A stretch of 64,000 nt of DNA from Tunicatimonas pelagia (GTDB taxonomy: Bacteria; Bacteroidota; Bacteroidia; Cytophagales; Cyclobacteriaceae): the NCBI RefSeq assembly GCF_030506325.1, contig NZ_CP120683.1, forward strand, positions 6,514,501 through 6,578,500. The letters run 5' to 3'. The position numbers were made by a program, and so were the translations under genes. The notes beneath the pieces were generated by a model. The model had not been told where the DNA came from. It ran no database searches and saw only the letters and a program-made list of their open reading frames with translations. Within the stretch, counting starts at the first letter, position 1. Each line of letters begins with the position of its first letter. Below, piece after piece: positions 18,534-27,900 of the stretch.

Positions 18534-20240
18534 ATGACCCGATCCCGTGCTCAAGAATCTCGAGCGGCTATAGAGAAGATGTATATCACCATGCGGCACT
18601 TGTTTATCCGTGGTAGCTATAAGCCACTAGGCGTATCCGGTGAATCACTCATTCAAGCCCTTCACGTGCTACAGCCCGAAATCTACGGACTTATTAATGA
18701 TCCCGAGCGAGTAGAAATCAATGGGTTGCTGTACGTACTAGACCGCTTGCCTCGTGGCATTGAAGAGTGCCGTTACATTAAATTAATCTCCCGTGAAGGC
18801 TACGAAAACTCCAGCTTCGAGGCAATTATACCATCCAAACGCCGTCGCAACTGTTACCGCGTAGACGATCTACAGATGTACGTGGAAATGACCCGAGGAA
18901 GAAGTGATATTTACGATATTCTAACCCATCTGACTTTTCTCTACAACGAAGCCGAAAAAATTCGGCAAAATGCTCTAGATCATAAGGGGCGGGAGACTCC
19001 CGATTGGTTCAAGCTACGCGAACTGGTAGAAAAGGAAGAGCGGGAGGAAGAGTGCGACTTAGAAGCCGCCTACTCGTATTTGTCGAATATACTGAGCCGT
19101 ACCTACGAAGAAACCCGAGAGGCGTACCAACGCTTTTCTAATGATCCTACCCGAAACAGTTTATTTCGTATTGTGTACTATTTAGGTAAGCTTTCTATCG
19201 AAGAAGCGAAAGGTGAAGGTGATCGGGAAGTAAAGTTTTCCAATACGTTGCGCGAACGAATTGGTCACCACGTTTACGGTGAGCTATGGGCGAATAACAT
19301 TAAATCTATTCTTACCGAAAAGAATCTGATTAGCCGTCCAATTCACGTTATCAGTGCCAACCTTCATAGCATCGTGAACACTATCTATGGGTACCATGCT
19401 CTTGGGAAGTCGGATTATGCCGCTATAGAGCAGTTGGCCACTGAGATTAGTCAGAATAAGAAACCCCAGCTAGCAAAGAAAATTCGCGATTTTGCCCTGA
19501 AGAATGGGCTTACCGAAGTAGTTGATCAATCGGGTACTAATATTTCAGTACAAATTATTGATACTGCCCAACTTCCCAATGAGCATATTGCGCCTGGAAT
19601 TCCCCGCCTGGATACGGATGTAGAACAGCTTCCTGTTTTGCTAGTGATGGACTACGCTTTTGGTGAGCAAGCCTACGAATGTATGGATGAATTGCTCAAA
19701 CCCTACGACGAAAAGCAAGGTAGTTATCCGCTTAGAATCGAGTCTATATCAATTATGGGGAAGGCAGGAATTTTAGAGGGAAGCAAGGGAGATATTATGA
19801 TCCCGACCGCTCATGTATTTGAAGGCACCGCTGATAACTACCCTCTTGAGAACGAAGTAGATGTTCAAGCATTAAGTGGTCATGGACTTAAAGTTTTTGA
19901 AGGGCCAATGATTACCGTGCTGGGTACTTCGCTTCAAAACAAAGAAGTGCTACGGTACTTTTTTCGATCCTCTTGGCAGGCGATAGGGTTGGAAATGGAA
20001 GGAGCCCACTATCAGAAAGCCATTCAGGCCGCCGCAAAGATTCGCAATAGTATTAACCCAGAGGTAAAACTTCGTTACGCGTACTATGCTTCCGATAATC
20101 CGCTGGAGACTGGAAGTACGTTGGCTTCGGGTAGCTTAGGGCTAGAAGGAGTGAAGCCAACGTACTTGATTTCCTATCACTTTCTACAGCAGATTTTCAC
20201 CGAAAAAGCAGTGAAAACATTAGAAGAAGTAAATTCTTAA
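18534..20240 (+). CDS. DUF6909-like protein with nucleoside-phosphorylase-like C-terminal domain
   Basis: 568 residues. The first 330 residues are mostly helical and charged and match no enzyme I recognise. The beginning (SRAAIEKMYITMRHLF, YKPLGVSGESL) fits a family conserved in Bacteroidota that I believe is DUF6909. Residues about 380-560 read like the nucleoside phosphorylase/nucleosidase fold. IMGKAGILEG and KGDIMIPTAHVFEG correspond to the glycine-rich phosphate or ribose loop. AIGLEMEGAHY corresponds to the MEG motif that holds the ribose in MTA/SAH nucleosidases and purine phosphorylases, and YYASDNP to the catalytic aspartate loop (SDxP). A nucleotide-hydrolysing or salvage role is inferred. 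It is preceded by its own promoter-like sequence. Confidence 0.75.
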   Translation: MTRSRAQESRAAIEKMYITMRHLFIRGSYKPLGVSGESLIQALHVLQPEIYGLINDPERVEINGLLYVLDRLPRGIEECRYIKLISREGYENSSFEAIIPSKRRRNCYRVDDLQMYVEMTRGRSDIYDILTHLTFLYNEAEKIRQNALDHKGRETPDWFKLRELVEKEEREEECDLEAAYSYLSNILSRTYEETREAYQRFSNDPTRNSLFRIVYYLGKLSIEEAKGEGDREVKFSNTLRERIGHHVYGELWANNIKSILTEKNLISRPIHVISANLHSIVNTIYGYHALGKSDYAAIEQLATEISQNKKPQLAKKIRDFALKNGLTEVVDQSGTNISVQIIDTAQLPNEHIAPGIPRLDTDVEQLPVLLVMDYAFGEQAYECMDELLKPYDEKQGSYPLRIESISIMGKAGILEGSKGDIMIPTAHVFEGTADNYPLENEVDVQALSGHGLKVFEGPMITVLGTSLQNKEVLRYFFRSSWQAIGLEMEGAHYQKAIQAAAKIRNSINPEVKLRYAYYASDNPLETGSTLASGSLGLEGVKPTYLISYHFLQQIFTEKAVKTLEEVNS

Positions 20241-20370
20241 AATAAGTATTTTCTATTTCTGACTAATAATGCCTTTGAGGTTAAAAAAAGCGCAAATAAA
20301 TACTTTTAGCTAAATATTCAAGAACGTATTCGCTGCTTTAAATGTTCTTATAAAAAGAATATTTAAATCT

Positions 20371-21372
20371 ATGAATAGTATTGAATCTACTCAGTCGGCA
20401 CCGGCCGAACAAGATTATCAACTTTGGCAGCGTTCGCTTCCGGCGCAAGTTTTTCTAAATTATTTTTACGCGCTGCTCAGGCATATAGCGCAGAGCGATC
20501 AGGCCTACGAGTTGCCAAAAATCGCTCATTTTTCAGAACGAAAAGTGATCTTTACTGAAGCTGATGTAGCTTCGGTGCGACGGCATTTGATTAATAGCTG
20601 GAACACAGAATATACCATTCGGCAGACCGCGGCTTTAGGTGATGCAACGTACCAGCAACACGCACTTCACTGGACATTTCCGCAGGCGTACTATAGTGTA
20701 GAAGAAAGTTTAAAGGCGCTGCTTCGAGTAAACGGAAGTAGTGGCCCACCTTCTCGGGTGCTTACAGCGGCCGGACGGCTGGTAAAACAAAAGTTCTACC
20801 CTCAGCCGATTTCATTCTACGCTTCGGGAGAAGCTCATCATCCTTCGGTATACGGTCTGCCAGCGGGGCGTTGGTCAAAACCCACCTTAATATTGGCGCA
20901 AGATAAGCGAGAGGCACAGAGTCAGTTGCGGCAGTTTTTGCGTACTACCCATCGCCAACGTTCCCAACAGGTTCGGGCTCGAGTGCAAGGGAATCCAAAA
21001 ACAGCCTTACGATCTGAGCGGACAGGTGAAATACTTCGTCGGTTTAATCGTGAACATTGGCAGCAACTGACCTGGCGAATCGGCAACACCACGGTGTTTC
21101 ATTTGTTACAGCGATTAGTCATTTCCGCTTCTAACCGAGAAATTGAGCGGTTTGTGGTGGCCGATATTGATACCGAACTGTTTCATCAATGTCTTCTGGG
21201 TATCGTTAGCTACATCAATTTTGTTCACGAAGCTTACGTAACTCAAGCGGTTGGTATTAACACCTATGCTGATTGGTTATCGGAACTGCCACCCTACCTA
21301 AAAAATAGTTTTGCGAGTGAGCGATATGAGAAACGGGCTGTCTCAGTTGTCGGACAAAACACTGCGGCCTAG
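20371..21372 (+). CDS. Hypothetical protein, possible HEPN-like fold
   Basis: 333 residues, not recognised. It has no signal peptide or membrane helix. The segment AYYSVEESLKALLRVNG, followed by SRVLTAAGRLVKQKF, resembles the paired helices of HEPN-domain proteins. An R-x4-H-like string (RRFNREH) occurs near residue 230. Both similarities are weak. Bases 21211-21240, inside this gene, recur with two mismatches at 22252-22281 after the VapC toxin gene. This shows that the 3' region took part in a duplication. The gene ends exactly where a truncated permease copy starts on the other strand. Confidence 0.6.
   Translation: MNSIESTQSAPAEQDYQLWQRSLPAQVFLNYFYALLRHIAQSDQAYELPKIAHFSERKVIFTEADVASVRRHLINSWNTEYTIRQTAALGDATYQQHALHWTFPQAYYSVEESLKALLRVNGSSGPPSRVLTAAGRLVKQKFYPQPISFYASGEAHHPSVYGLPAGRWSKPTLILAQDKREAQSQLRQFLRTTHRQRSQQVRARVQGNPKTALRSERTGEILRRFNREHWQQLTWRIGNTTVFHLLQRLVISASNREIERFVVADIDTELFHQCLLGIVSYINFVHEAYVTQAVGINTYADWLSELPPYLKNSFASERYEKRAVSVVGQNTAA
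21211..21240. repeat. Direct repeat A1 (partner at 22252-22281)
   Basis: Thirty bases inside the hypothetical gene ending at 21372 match 22252-22281 at 28 of 30 positions. Together with the 188-bp repeat they show that the junction between this gene and the permease gene exists twice, once complete (A) and once with 130 bp missing (B). Confidence 0.8.
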
Positions 21373-21558
21373 CTTTCTGTCAATAAATACGAAGAAAGAA
21401 GGCTATTCGTCGCGTAAGCTGTCTACCGGGTTTCTGGTGGCGACTTTAACCGTTTGTCCACTAACAGTAAGTAGGGTAATAACTAGCACTAGTCCGGCCG
21501 GTACGGCAAACATCCACCACTGAATACTTATTCGAAAAGCGTATCCGGCCAGCCATTC
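21371..21558. repeat. Direct repeat A2 (188 bp, partner at 22281-22468)
   Basis: I count about 12 differences over 188 bases between 21371-21558 and 22281-22468. The last 78 bases are identical. It holds the 3' end of a MacB-like permease gene and lies on the left of the toxin-antitoxin module, with its partner on the right. Confidence 0.9.
21403..21558 (-). pseudogene. Truncated 3' end of a MacB/FtsX-like permease gene
   Basis: The minus strand encodes 51 residues ending SGQTVKVATRNPVDSLRDE and a stop at 21403-21405, nearly identical to the C-terminus of the intact permease at 22313-24688. The rest of the gene is missing beyond 21558, where unrelated sequence begins. The copy still has an intact stop and mostly conservative changes. 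It is therefore either a paralog's tail or a young duplicate cut off when the toxin-antitoxin segment arrived. Confidence 0.85.
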
Positions 21559-21718
21559 ATACACTCAATTAAAGTCAAGAACTCCAGCAGTACCGAGTCC
21601 TACCGTCAGACCGGTTTGGAAGAGCTGAAAGCTTTTATTGATCAACTGCGTCCTTTGCAGTGAATCCGAAAGTGAACAAAAATTGTTAGCTTTGGGTAAG
21701 ACATTAATAAATAAAACT
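21559..21718. other. Leader of the toxin-antitoxin segment with a gene-tail-like frame
   Basis: Between the truncated permease and the antitoxin start lies a short plus-strand frame ending TGLEELKAFIDQLRPLQ and a stop at about 21661. It has no visible start and looks like the tail of a gene whose 5' part is gone, so it may have travelled with the toxin-antitoxin genes. The A-rich bases 21700-21718 directly before the antitoxin ATG would hold its ribosome-binding region. Confidence 0.4.
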
Positions 21719-21892
21719 ATGGTCACGGTACTAAAAGCAGGAAGCGACAAGGAAACCATCCAATCTGTATGGCAACAACTACGGGAAAAACCACCCCGTA
21801 GGTCGCTGGATGCCTACAAATACTGCGGTACAGTCCGATTCAAAGAGGATGGGTTAGTCCTACAAAAACGTTGGCGAGATGAATGGCAATAA
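21719..21892 (+). CDS. Antitoxin of a VapBC-type module
   Basis: 57 residues from the ATG at 21719 (a longer in-frame start at 21638 is less likely because it adds a cysteine-rich, unrelated leader). It starts MVTVLKAGSDKETIQSVWQQ and ends RFKEDGLVLQKRWRDEWQ. The small size, charged C-terminus and 14-bp overlap with the PIN-domain toxin gene mark it as the cognate antitoxin. It shows no recognisable DNA-binding fold by eye. The C-terminal RFKEDGLVLQKRWRDEW is the likely toxin-neutralising tail. Confidence 0.75.
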   Translation: MVTVLKAGSDKETIQSVWQQLREKPPRRSLDAYKYCGTVRFKEDGLVLQKRWRDEWQ

Positions 21893-22250
21893 ACTACTAG
21901 CCGATACCAACATTATCATTTACCTACTGGATGGTGACCGTACTGTAGCGGGTTTACTGAACGAAAAAACAGTGCATGTATCCTTTGTAAGCCAACTGGA
22001 ACTGCTCAGCTATAGCAAGCTATCGGCTCAAGACGAAGTCCGCATCAATGATTTTTTAGAGCAATGCATTATCGTAGACATCAACCCGTCTATCAAAGAG
22101 GAGGTCATCCGTATTAGGAAGCAGCATCCTCTCAAACTACCTGATAGTATCATTGTTGCCAGTGCGTTGTACCTGGACATCCCCCTAATTACTTCCGACC
22201 AAGACCTTCAAAAGGTAGAAGAACTTTCCTTAGTGTACTACCAAAAGTAG
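21879..22250 (+). CDS. vapC: VapC-like PIN-domain ribonuclease toxin
   Basis: 123 residues forming one PIN domain. The four acidic active-site residues are visible: Asp9 in LLADTNIIIYLLDGD, Glu41 in SQLELLSY, Asp89 in KLPDSIIVASA and Asp107 in ITSDQDL. PIN toxins cleave RNA (tRNA or rRNA loops in known VapC proteins) when freed from the antitoxin. The gene overlaps the antitoxin gene by 14 bp. Its stop codon is followed after one base by the right-hand direct repeat, which suggests that the module was inserted as a unit. Confidence 0.92.
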   Translation: MNGNKLLADTNIIIYLLDGDRTVAGLLNEKTVHVSFVSQLELLSYSKLSAQDEVRINDFLEQCIIVDINPSIKEEVIRIRKQHPLKLPDSIIVASALYLDIPLITSDQDLQKVEELSLVYYQK

Positions 22251-22251
22251 C

Positions 22252-22468
22252 TACATTATTTTTGTTCACGAAGCTTACGTAGCCTGCTGTCAATAACTAC
22301 GAAGAAAGAAGATTATTCATCACGTAGGCTGTCTACCGGGTTTCGGGTGGCGGCTTTAACCATTTGTCCACTAACAGTAAGTAGGGCAATAACTAGCACT
22401 AGTCCGGCCGGTACGGCAAACATCCACCACTGAATACTTATTCGAAAAGCGTATCCGGCCAGCCATTC
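22252..22468. repeat. Direct repeats B1 and B2 right of the toxin-antitoxin module
   Basis: 22252-22281 matches 21211-21240, and 22281-22468 matches 21371-21558. In this copy the 130 bases corresponding to 21241-21370 are absent. The repeat runs into the complete permease gene. Confidence 0.88.
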
Positions 22469-24688
22469 CTGGATGAAATAATTAGCCACCGGAATAGCAA
22501 TCACTAAGGCAATAAGAATCAGGCGTAGGTAACTCTTACTTAGTAGTATTAAGATGCTTCTCACTGAGGCCCCCAACACTTTTCGAATCCCTACCTCTTT
22601 GGTACGTTGAGCCGCATTAAAGGAAGCTAGTCCGATTAATCCTAGAACGGCGATAACAATGCCCAGCACCGCGAATAGATCGGCCAGTTGTCCGGTGGTT
22701 TTTTCGGTTTGGTACAACTGCGCGTAGGCTTCATCCAGGAACGTATAGTCAAAGGGATAATTAGGTTTAAACTGCTTAAACGTTTGCTGTAGACTTTCCA
22801 GTACTTCCCGGGTTTGCCCGGCACTAAACTTTAAAACTGCCAATTGAGCCCAAGTGGGCTGGTTGCGAATAATAAGTGGGTCAATTGCGTGATGAAGTGA
22901 TTGGTAGTGATAGTCTTGAACCACGCCAATAATTTGACCTTCTTGGCTATTTATCTCTAGTAAAGTTCCCACCGGGTTTTCTAATCCTATAGCCCGAGCG
23001 GCAGTCTCATTAATTAGAAAATTATTCTTATCCTCTTGAATGTTCGCCGAAAAATTCCGCCCTTCCAACAAAGAAATACTCATCGTCTTCAAGTACTGCT
23101 CATCAGTTGAATGAGTATGAAATGATACTGAGGATTTATCCCCGTTCCAAGAAACATTTACCGTATTATTGGTCACGTGGTAGGGGCGTTGGTTCATGAA
23201 GGTTACATCCGAGATTCCTGCCTTTCCGGCTAGCTCGTGTCGTAGGGTTTCGTACTGCTTACTGGATATTCCCCGGAGCGAGAAGCTGATGAGTTGCTCT
23301 TTAGCTTGTCCTAAATTTCTGGACTGAAGGTAGTTGGTCTGTACCCGAACAATTAACGTAGCCGTAATAATTAGAACCGACAGGGTAAATTGAAATACCA
23401 TTAGCCCTTGGCGGGTAACAAAGCCTCGTTTTCCGAACGATTTGCTGCCTTTAAATACGCTGACTGCATCCAGTGAAGCCAAAAATAACGAAGGGTAAAG
23501 CCCAGCCAATAGAGACGTGAGTAAAACAATCAATAACAATATCCCCCAAAAAGAAGGAAGAATACTCAACAGGCTAATTTCTTTTCCAGTCAGCGTGTTG
23601 AAGTATGGTAGCAACCCCCAACTCAGTACTAGAGCCAGTACGGTTGCTAGAATAGTCAGCAGCAAGGCTTCACCGAAAAACTGTAAGGCTAAGGTACTAC
23701 GGTGAGCACCATTTACTTTACGAACTCCAATCTCCTTGGCGCGGGTCTCGGATTTAGCAGTAGTGAGATTGATAAAATTAATACAGGCTAGTATCAATAC
23801 AATCAGAGCGACTACGCTAAATATGCGGATGTACTCAATAGGCCCACCCGTAGCTACTCCGTTTTCAAATTTAGAATAAAGGTACCAATCGTTCATGGGG
23901 TGGAGTGATTGGGTGAGCGTCATTCCGGGATACCCCTTTAGAATGTCCTCCATATTCCGAGCTGCCATAGTACCGAACTTCTCCCTGAGCGCGGGCATAT
24001 TAATTCCGGGAGCTACCCGAACGAATAAGTGATGCATAAAACCTCCCCACTCATCGGGTTTCCAAGATCGATCACGGGTTATAGGTAGCACGTACTCAAA
24101 CTGCAAACTGGAGCTGGTGGGTACATCGGCGAAGACTCCCGAAACAATCAACGGTTCTTCCCCTTCTATAGTGATGGGTTTCCCCAGTACATCAGTGGGT
24201 GATGATTCAGTTCCGAAGATTTTTTCAGCTAGTGAGGCGGAAATGGCTATGCCTGAAGGGGAAGCAAGCACGTTCTTTTTTTCCCCCGCCAGCAGTGGGA
24301 AAGTAAACAGACAAAAGAAGTCTTCGCCAGCGAACACACCATTTTCTGATACACTTTCTTGATCCCAGATAAACAACTGCGATGTGCTGACGGACATAGG
24401 AACCGCTAGTTCCACTTCAGGATAATCGTCGCGCACCGCTTGCGCCATAGCCGCCGGTACTTGACCGCCTGTTGCGACCTTCCCATCACCCATTTGGGTG
24501 TGGTTCATCACTTGAAATATATGCTCACTGTGCTGATGAAAGTTATCCCTATTCAGTTCATCTTGAATCCAAAGGACAAATAGCAAGCTACTTCCAATTC
24601 CTAGGGTTAGCCCTAATAAATTGATAAGAGTAAATTGCTTTTGTTTCCAGAAATTTCGGACTGCGGTGCGAAGAAGGTTCTCAATCAT
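22313..24688 (-). CDS. MacB/FtsX-type ABC transporter permease
   Basis: 791 residues with the standard plan of large Bacteroidota permeases. The N-terminal part (LLRTAVRNFWKQKQFTLINL) leads to a first helix, a periplasmic MacB core (about 45-245) and three helices forming the first FtsX domain (SETRAKEIGVRKVNGAHR at its start). A second periplasmic domain and a second FtsX domain follow (AAQRTKEVGIRKVLGAS), ending RNPVDSLRDE. Such proteins pair with a LolD/MacB-type ATPase, absent here, to move lipoproteins, peptides or drugs or to sense envelope damage. It is divergent from the cytochrome lipoprotein gene. The last 52 residues are duplicated in the pseudogene at 21403-21558. Confidence 0.93.
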   Translation of the reverse strand: MIENLLRTAVRNFWKQKQFTLINLLGLTLGIGSSLLFVLWIQDELNRDNFHQHSEHIFQVMNHTQMGDGKVATGGQVPAAMAQAVRDDYPEVELAVPMSVSTSQLFIWDQESVSENGVFAGEDFFCLFTFPLLAGEKKNVLASPSGIAISASLAEKIFGTESSPTDVLGKPITIEGEEPLIVSGVFADVPTSSSLQFEYVLPITRDRSWKPDEWGGFMHHLFVRVAPGINMPALREKFGTMAARNMEDILKGYPGMTLTQSLHPMNDWYLYSKFENGVATGGPIEYIRIFSVVALIVLILACINFINLTTAKSETRAKEIGVRKVNGAHRSTLALQFFGEALLLTILATVLALVLSWGLLPYFNTLTGKEISLLSILPSFWGILLLIVLLTSLLAGLYPSLFLASLDAVSVFKGSKSFGKRGFVTRQGLMVFQFTLSVLIITATLIVRVQTNYLQSRNLGQAKEQLISFSLRGISSKQYETLRHELAGKAGISDVTFMNQRPYHVTNNTVNVSWNGDKSSVSFHTHSTDEQYLKTMSISLLEGRNFSANIQEDKNNFLINETAARAIGLENPVGTLLEINSQEGQIIGVVQDYHYQSLHHAIDPLIIRNQPTWAQLAVLKFSAGQTREVLESLQQTFKQFKPNYPFDYTFLDEAYAQLYQTEKTTGQLADLFAVLGIVIAVLGLIGLASFNAAQRTKEVGIRKVLGASVRSILILLSKSYLRLILIALVIAIPVANYFIQEWLAGYAFRISIQWWMFAVPAGLVLVIALLTVSGQMVKAATRNPVDSLRDE

Positions 24689-24856
24689 GGTGTAGTATTT
24701 TAGCTGCTAGTGATGATAAATACGCAAAACGATTAAGAGTACTGACTTTTTGCAGCCAACCGCAGCTATAGTGCAGTGAGCTGTAAAAAAGTAAGGTGTT
24801 TTTTCTTATAGCAATTATCTATTAAAGTGTTGATTAGTCAGGAGGCTGCGAATCAG

Positions 24857-24886
24857 CTTAACTTTTTCGTATATCAAAAAGTTAAG
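24857..24886. promoter_or_regulatory. Perfect 11-bp palindrome in a divergent intergenic region
   Basis: CTTAACTTTTT (24857-24867) and AAAAAGTTAAG (24876-24886) are perfectly complementary across 8 bases. The site lies between two divergent genes, so a terminator role is unlikely. An operator for one or both is more plausible. Confidence 0.5.
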
Positions 24887-24990
24887 TCTCTCGAACGGTT
24901 CAGATTAATGCATTTTCAACGATGGCAGTATAGCAGAAATGTTGTATTTTCAGCCGTATGATTAATAATCAGAATTCCACGAGACAATTT

Positions 24991-27900
24991 ATGAGAACTT
25001 TAGGAAAGGTTGTTTTCTTGCTTTTTGGGTACGCAGTTCTACTGGTTGGTTGTAAGAGCGAAGAACCCGTAGATTTAAGAATTAAGGAGATGCCACCCGA
25101 GCGAGTGGCTGAACTAGCAAAATCTATTGAGGCTACCGTTAGTCCTGAATTGGCTGAAGGTCTGACCCTTAGCCTTTGGGCGGTAGATTCTTTAGTAGAT
25201 GATCCCATTGCGGTAGATATTGACGATCAGGGGCGCGTTTACTACACCCGTACCCAACGAGGGCTAAATTCCGAGTTTGATATTCGGCGGCATCAGGATT
25301 GGGAGATTGAATCCATTCAACTGCAAAATGTAGAAGAGCGGCGAGCCTTTCTTCGCAAAGTATTAGCCCCAGAAAACAGTGACCAAAATGAATGGCTGCC
25401 CGACGTAAACGAAGATGGCTCGCGTGATTGGCGGGATTTAACGATTGAAAAAGAAAAGATATATCGGGTAGAAGATGCTTCCGGTGATGGTCTCGCAGAT
25501 AAAACGCAGCTAGTTGTCGATGGGTTTAATGAAGAAATAGATGATGTGCTGGGTGCCGTACTGGTTCATGGTGATGATCTATTTGCGGGAGTAGCTCCCA
25601 ACCTGTGGCGAATTAAAGATAAAAATGGGGATGGCATTGCCGACGAACAAACGTCTATTTCTCACGGCTACGGCGTACATATTGGCTTTGGTGGTCACGG
25701 CATGTCTGGACTAGAAATGGGACCTGACGGAAAAATCTACTGGGGTATTGGCGATATTGGGTTCAACGGCGTTGATCCCGATGGAAAAGAGTGGAAATAT
25801 CCAAATCGCGGAGTACTTGTTCGGGCTAATCCCGACGGTAGCGACTTTGAAGTGTTTGCGATGGGACTTCGCAATACTCACGAATTTACGTTTGACAAAT
25901 ACGGTAACATCATTGGTCAGGATAATGACGGTGACCACAAGGGGGAGAGTGAACGCCTAGTGTACATTGTAAATGGTTCTGACACGGGTTGGCGTATTAA
26001 CTGGCAGTTTGGGAAGTACAAAGACGAGAAGAATAATGAGTATAAAGTCTGGATGGACGAGGGAATGTACAAGCCTCGTTTTGAAGGGCAGGCGGCTTAC
26101 ATCACTCCTTGCATCATTAATTACGTGAATGGACCAACGGGCTTTCTGTATAACCCAGGAACCGCGCTGGGTCCGAAGTGGAAGGATAATTTCTTCGTAG
26201 CTAGCTTTGTGGGTAATCCTACCAAGTCAGGTATTCATGCGTTTAAACTGAATCCGAAAGGTGCTTCTTTTGAGTTGGGGGAAACCGAACAAGTAATGGG
26301 CGGAGTACTTGCTACCGGTATGGATTTTGGTCCCGATGGAGCGATGTATTTTGCCGATTGGATTGATGGTTGGACACCCAAAGAAGAAGGGCGTATCTGG
26401 AAGCTTGATGCTCCCAGTGGTAGTGACTGGTCAGAAAGGACACAAACCCAAGAACTACTAGCTGCCGATTTCACTGAGAAAAATGATGAGGCTTTAGGCG
26501 ACTTATTGAAAAATCCTGATATGCGGGTGCGCCAGAAAGCGCAATTTGAATTAGCCAGACGAGGTGAAGATGGCGCGAAAGTATTTCAGCAGATGCTTGG
26601 TCAAACCGACTACCAACTAGCGCGAGTACACAGCATCTGGGGCATTAGCCAGCTAGCCCGCCAAGACTCTGCTTACGCGGAAAATCTTCTCCCTTCGCTA
26701 GAAGATAGCGACCCTGAAATCCGGGCGCAAGCCGCTAAGTGGCTGGGCGATATGCGTTATACTCCGGCAGCCGAGGCCTTAGTGCCTATGCTAACTGATG
26801 AATACGATCGAACCCGCTTTTTCGCCGCTGAAGCTCTCGGGCGAATCGCTTACGAACCAGCCATTGAGCCTCTGATTAATTTACTTGAGGCTAACAACGA
26901 TGAAGATGCGTACATCCGTCACGCTGCTAGCCTGGCATTAGCCCGAATTGGAAATAGCGAACCTGTCGTAGCTCTTGCCGATCATCCTTCCCGAGCGGTG
27001 CGAATTGGAGCGGTAGTAGCGCTACGCCGAATGGAAGAACCAGGTGTTGCCAAATTTTTAAATGATGAGGATGAATACATTGTTACCGAAGCAGCTCGGG
27101 CGATCAACGATGATTTCTCTATTGAAGAAGCTCTACCTGCTCTCGGCAATATTTTACAACAAAACCGATTCAGCAATGAAGCTCTGGTACGTCGGGCAAT
27201 TAATGCTAACCTACGGGTAGGTAACGATGAAGCACTGCAAAATCTGCTGGATTACGCGCTGAATCAGAGTAATCCCGAAGAATTGCGAGCGGAAGCAGTA
27301 GCTGCTTTGGGAACTTGGGCGGAGCCATCAGTGCTTGACCGAGTAGACGGACGCTACCGGGGTGAAGTAAAACGTGATCCAGCTACTATTCAGGGTGCAG
27401 CTTTCCAACCACTGATTCGGCTGTCGTCTCAGAGCAATCCGGCCTTGCGGTTAGAAGCTGTGAAAGCAGTGGGTCGCTTAGGGTTTACGGAAGGAGCGGA
27501 TCAATTACTAGCTCGTCTAAAAGAAGATCGCAACGCCAACGTGCGGGCGGAAGCACTAACGGCGTTAGCTGGCTTAGAATACGATCAAATCGGAAAGGCC
27601 ATTGAGGTTTCTTTGACTGATACGGAGAAAAGCGTGAGAGTGGTCGGTTTAGATTTAATGACCAAAATGGATATCTCGCCTGATCTGATGGTTCAGTTGC
27701 TATCAAATGTTATCGAGTCCCAATCTCGAACGGCAGAGGAGCAACAAGTAGCAATGGCTACGTTGGGAACCCTCCCGGTTAAGGAGACGAAGGCGACATT
27801 TGAGAAATTTCTTACTCGATTAGAAGGTGGCAAGTTTCCACCTGAAATTCTGATAGAGCTAACGGAAGCAATTGAAGAAACAGAATCAAATGAGCTAACT

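Noticed and set aside
22642-22824. Proline-rich 60-residue frame in the permease gene
   Set aside because: It lies on the coding strand of the permease gene in another frame and has no independent support.
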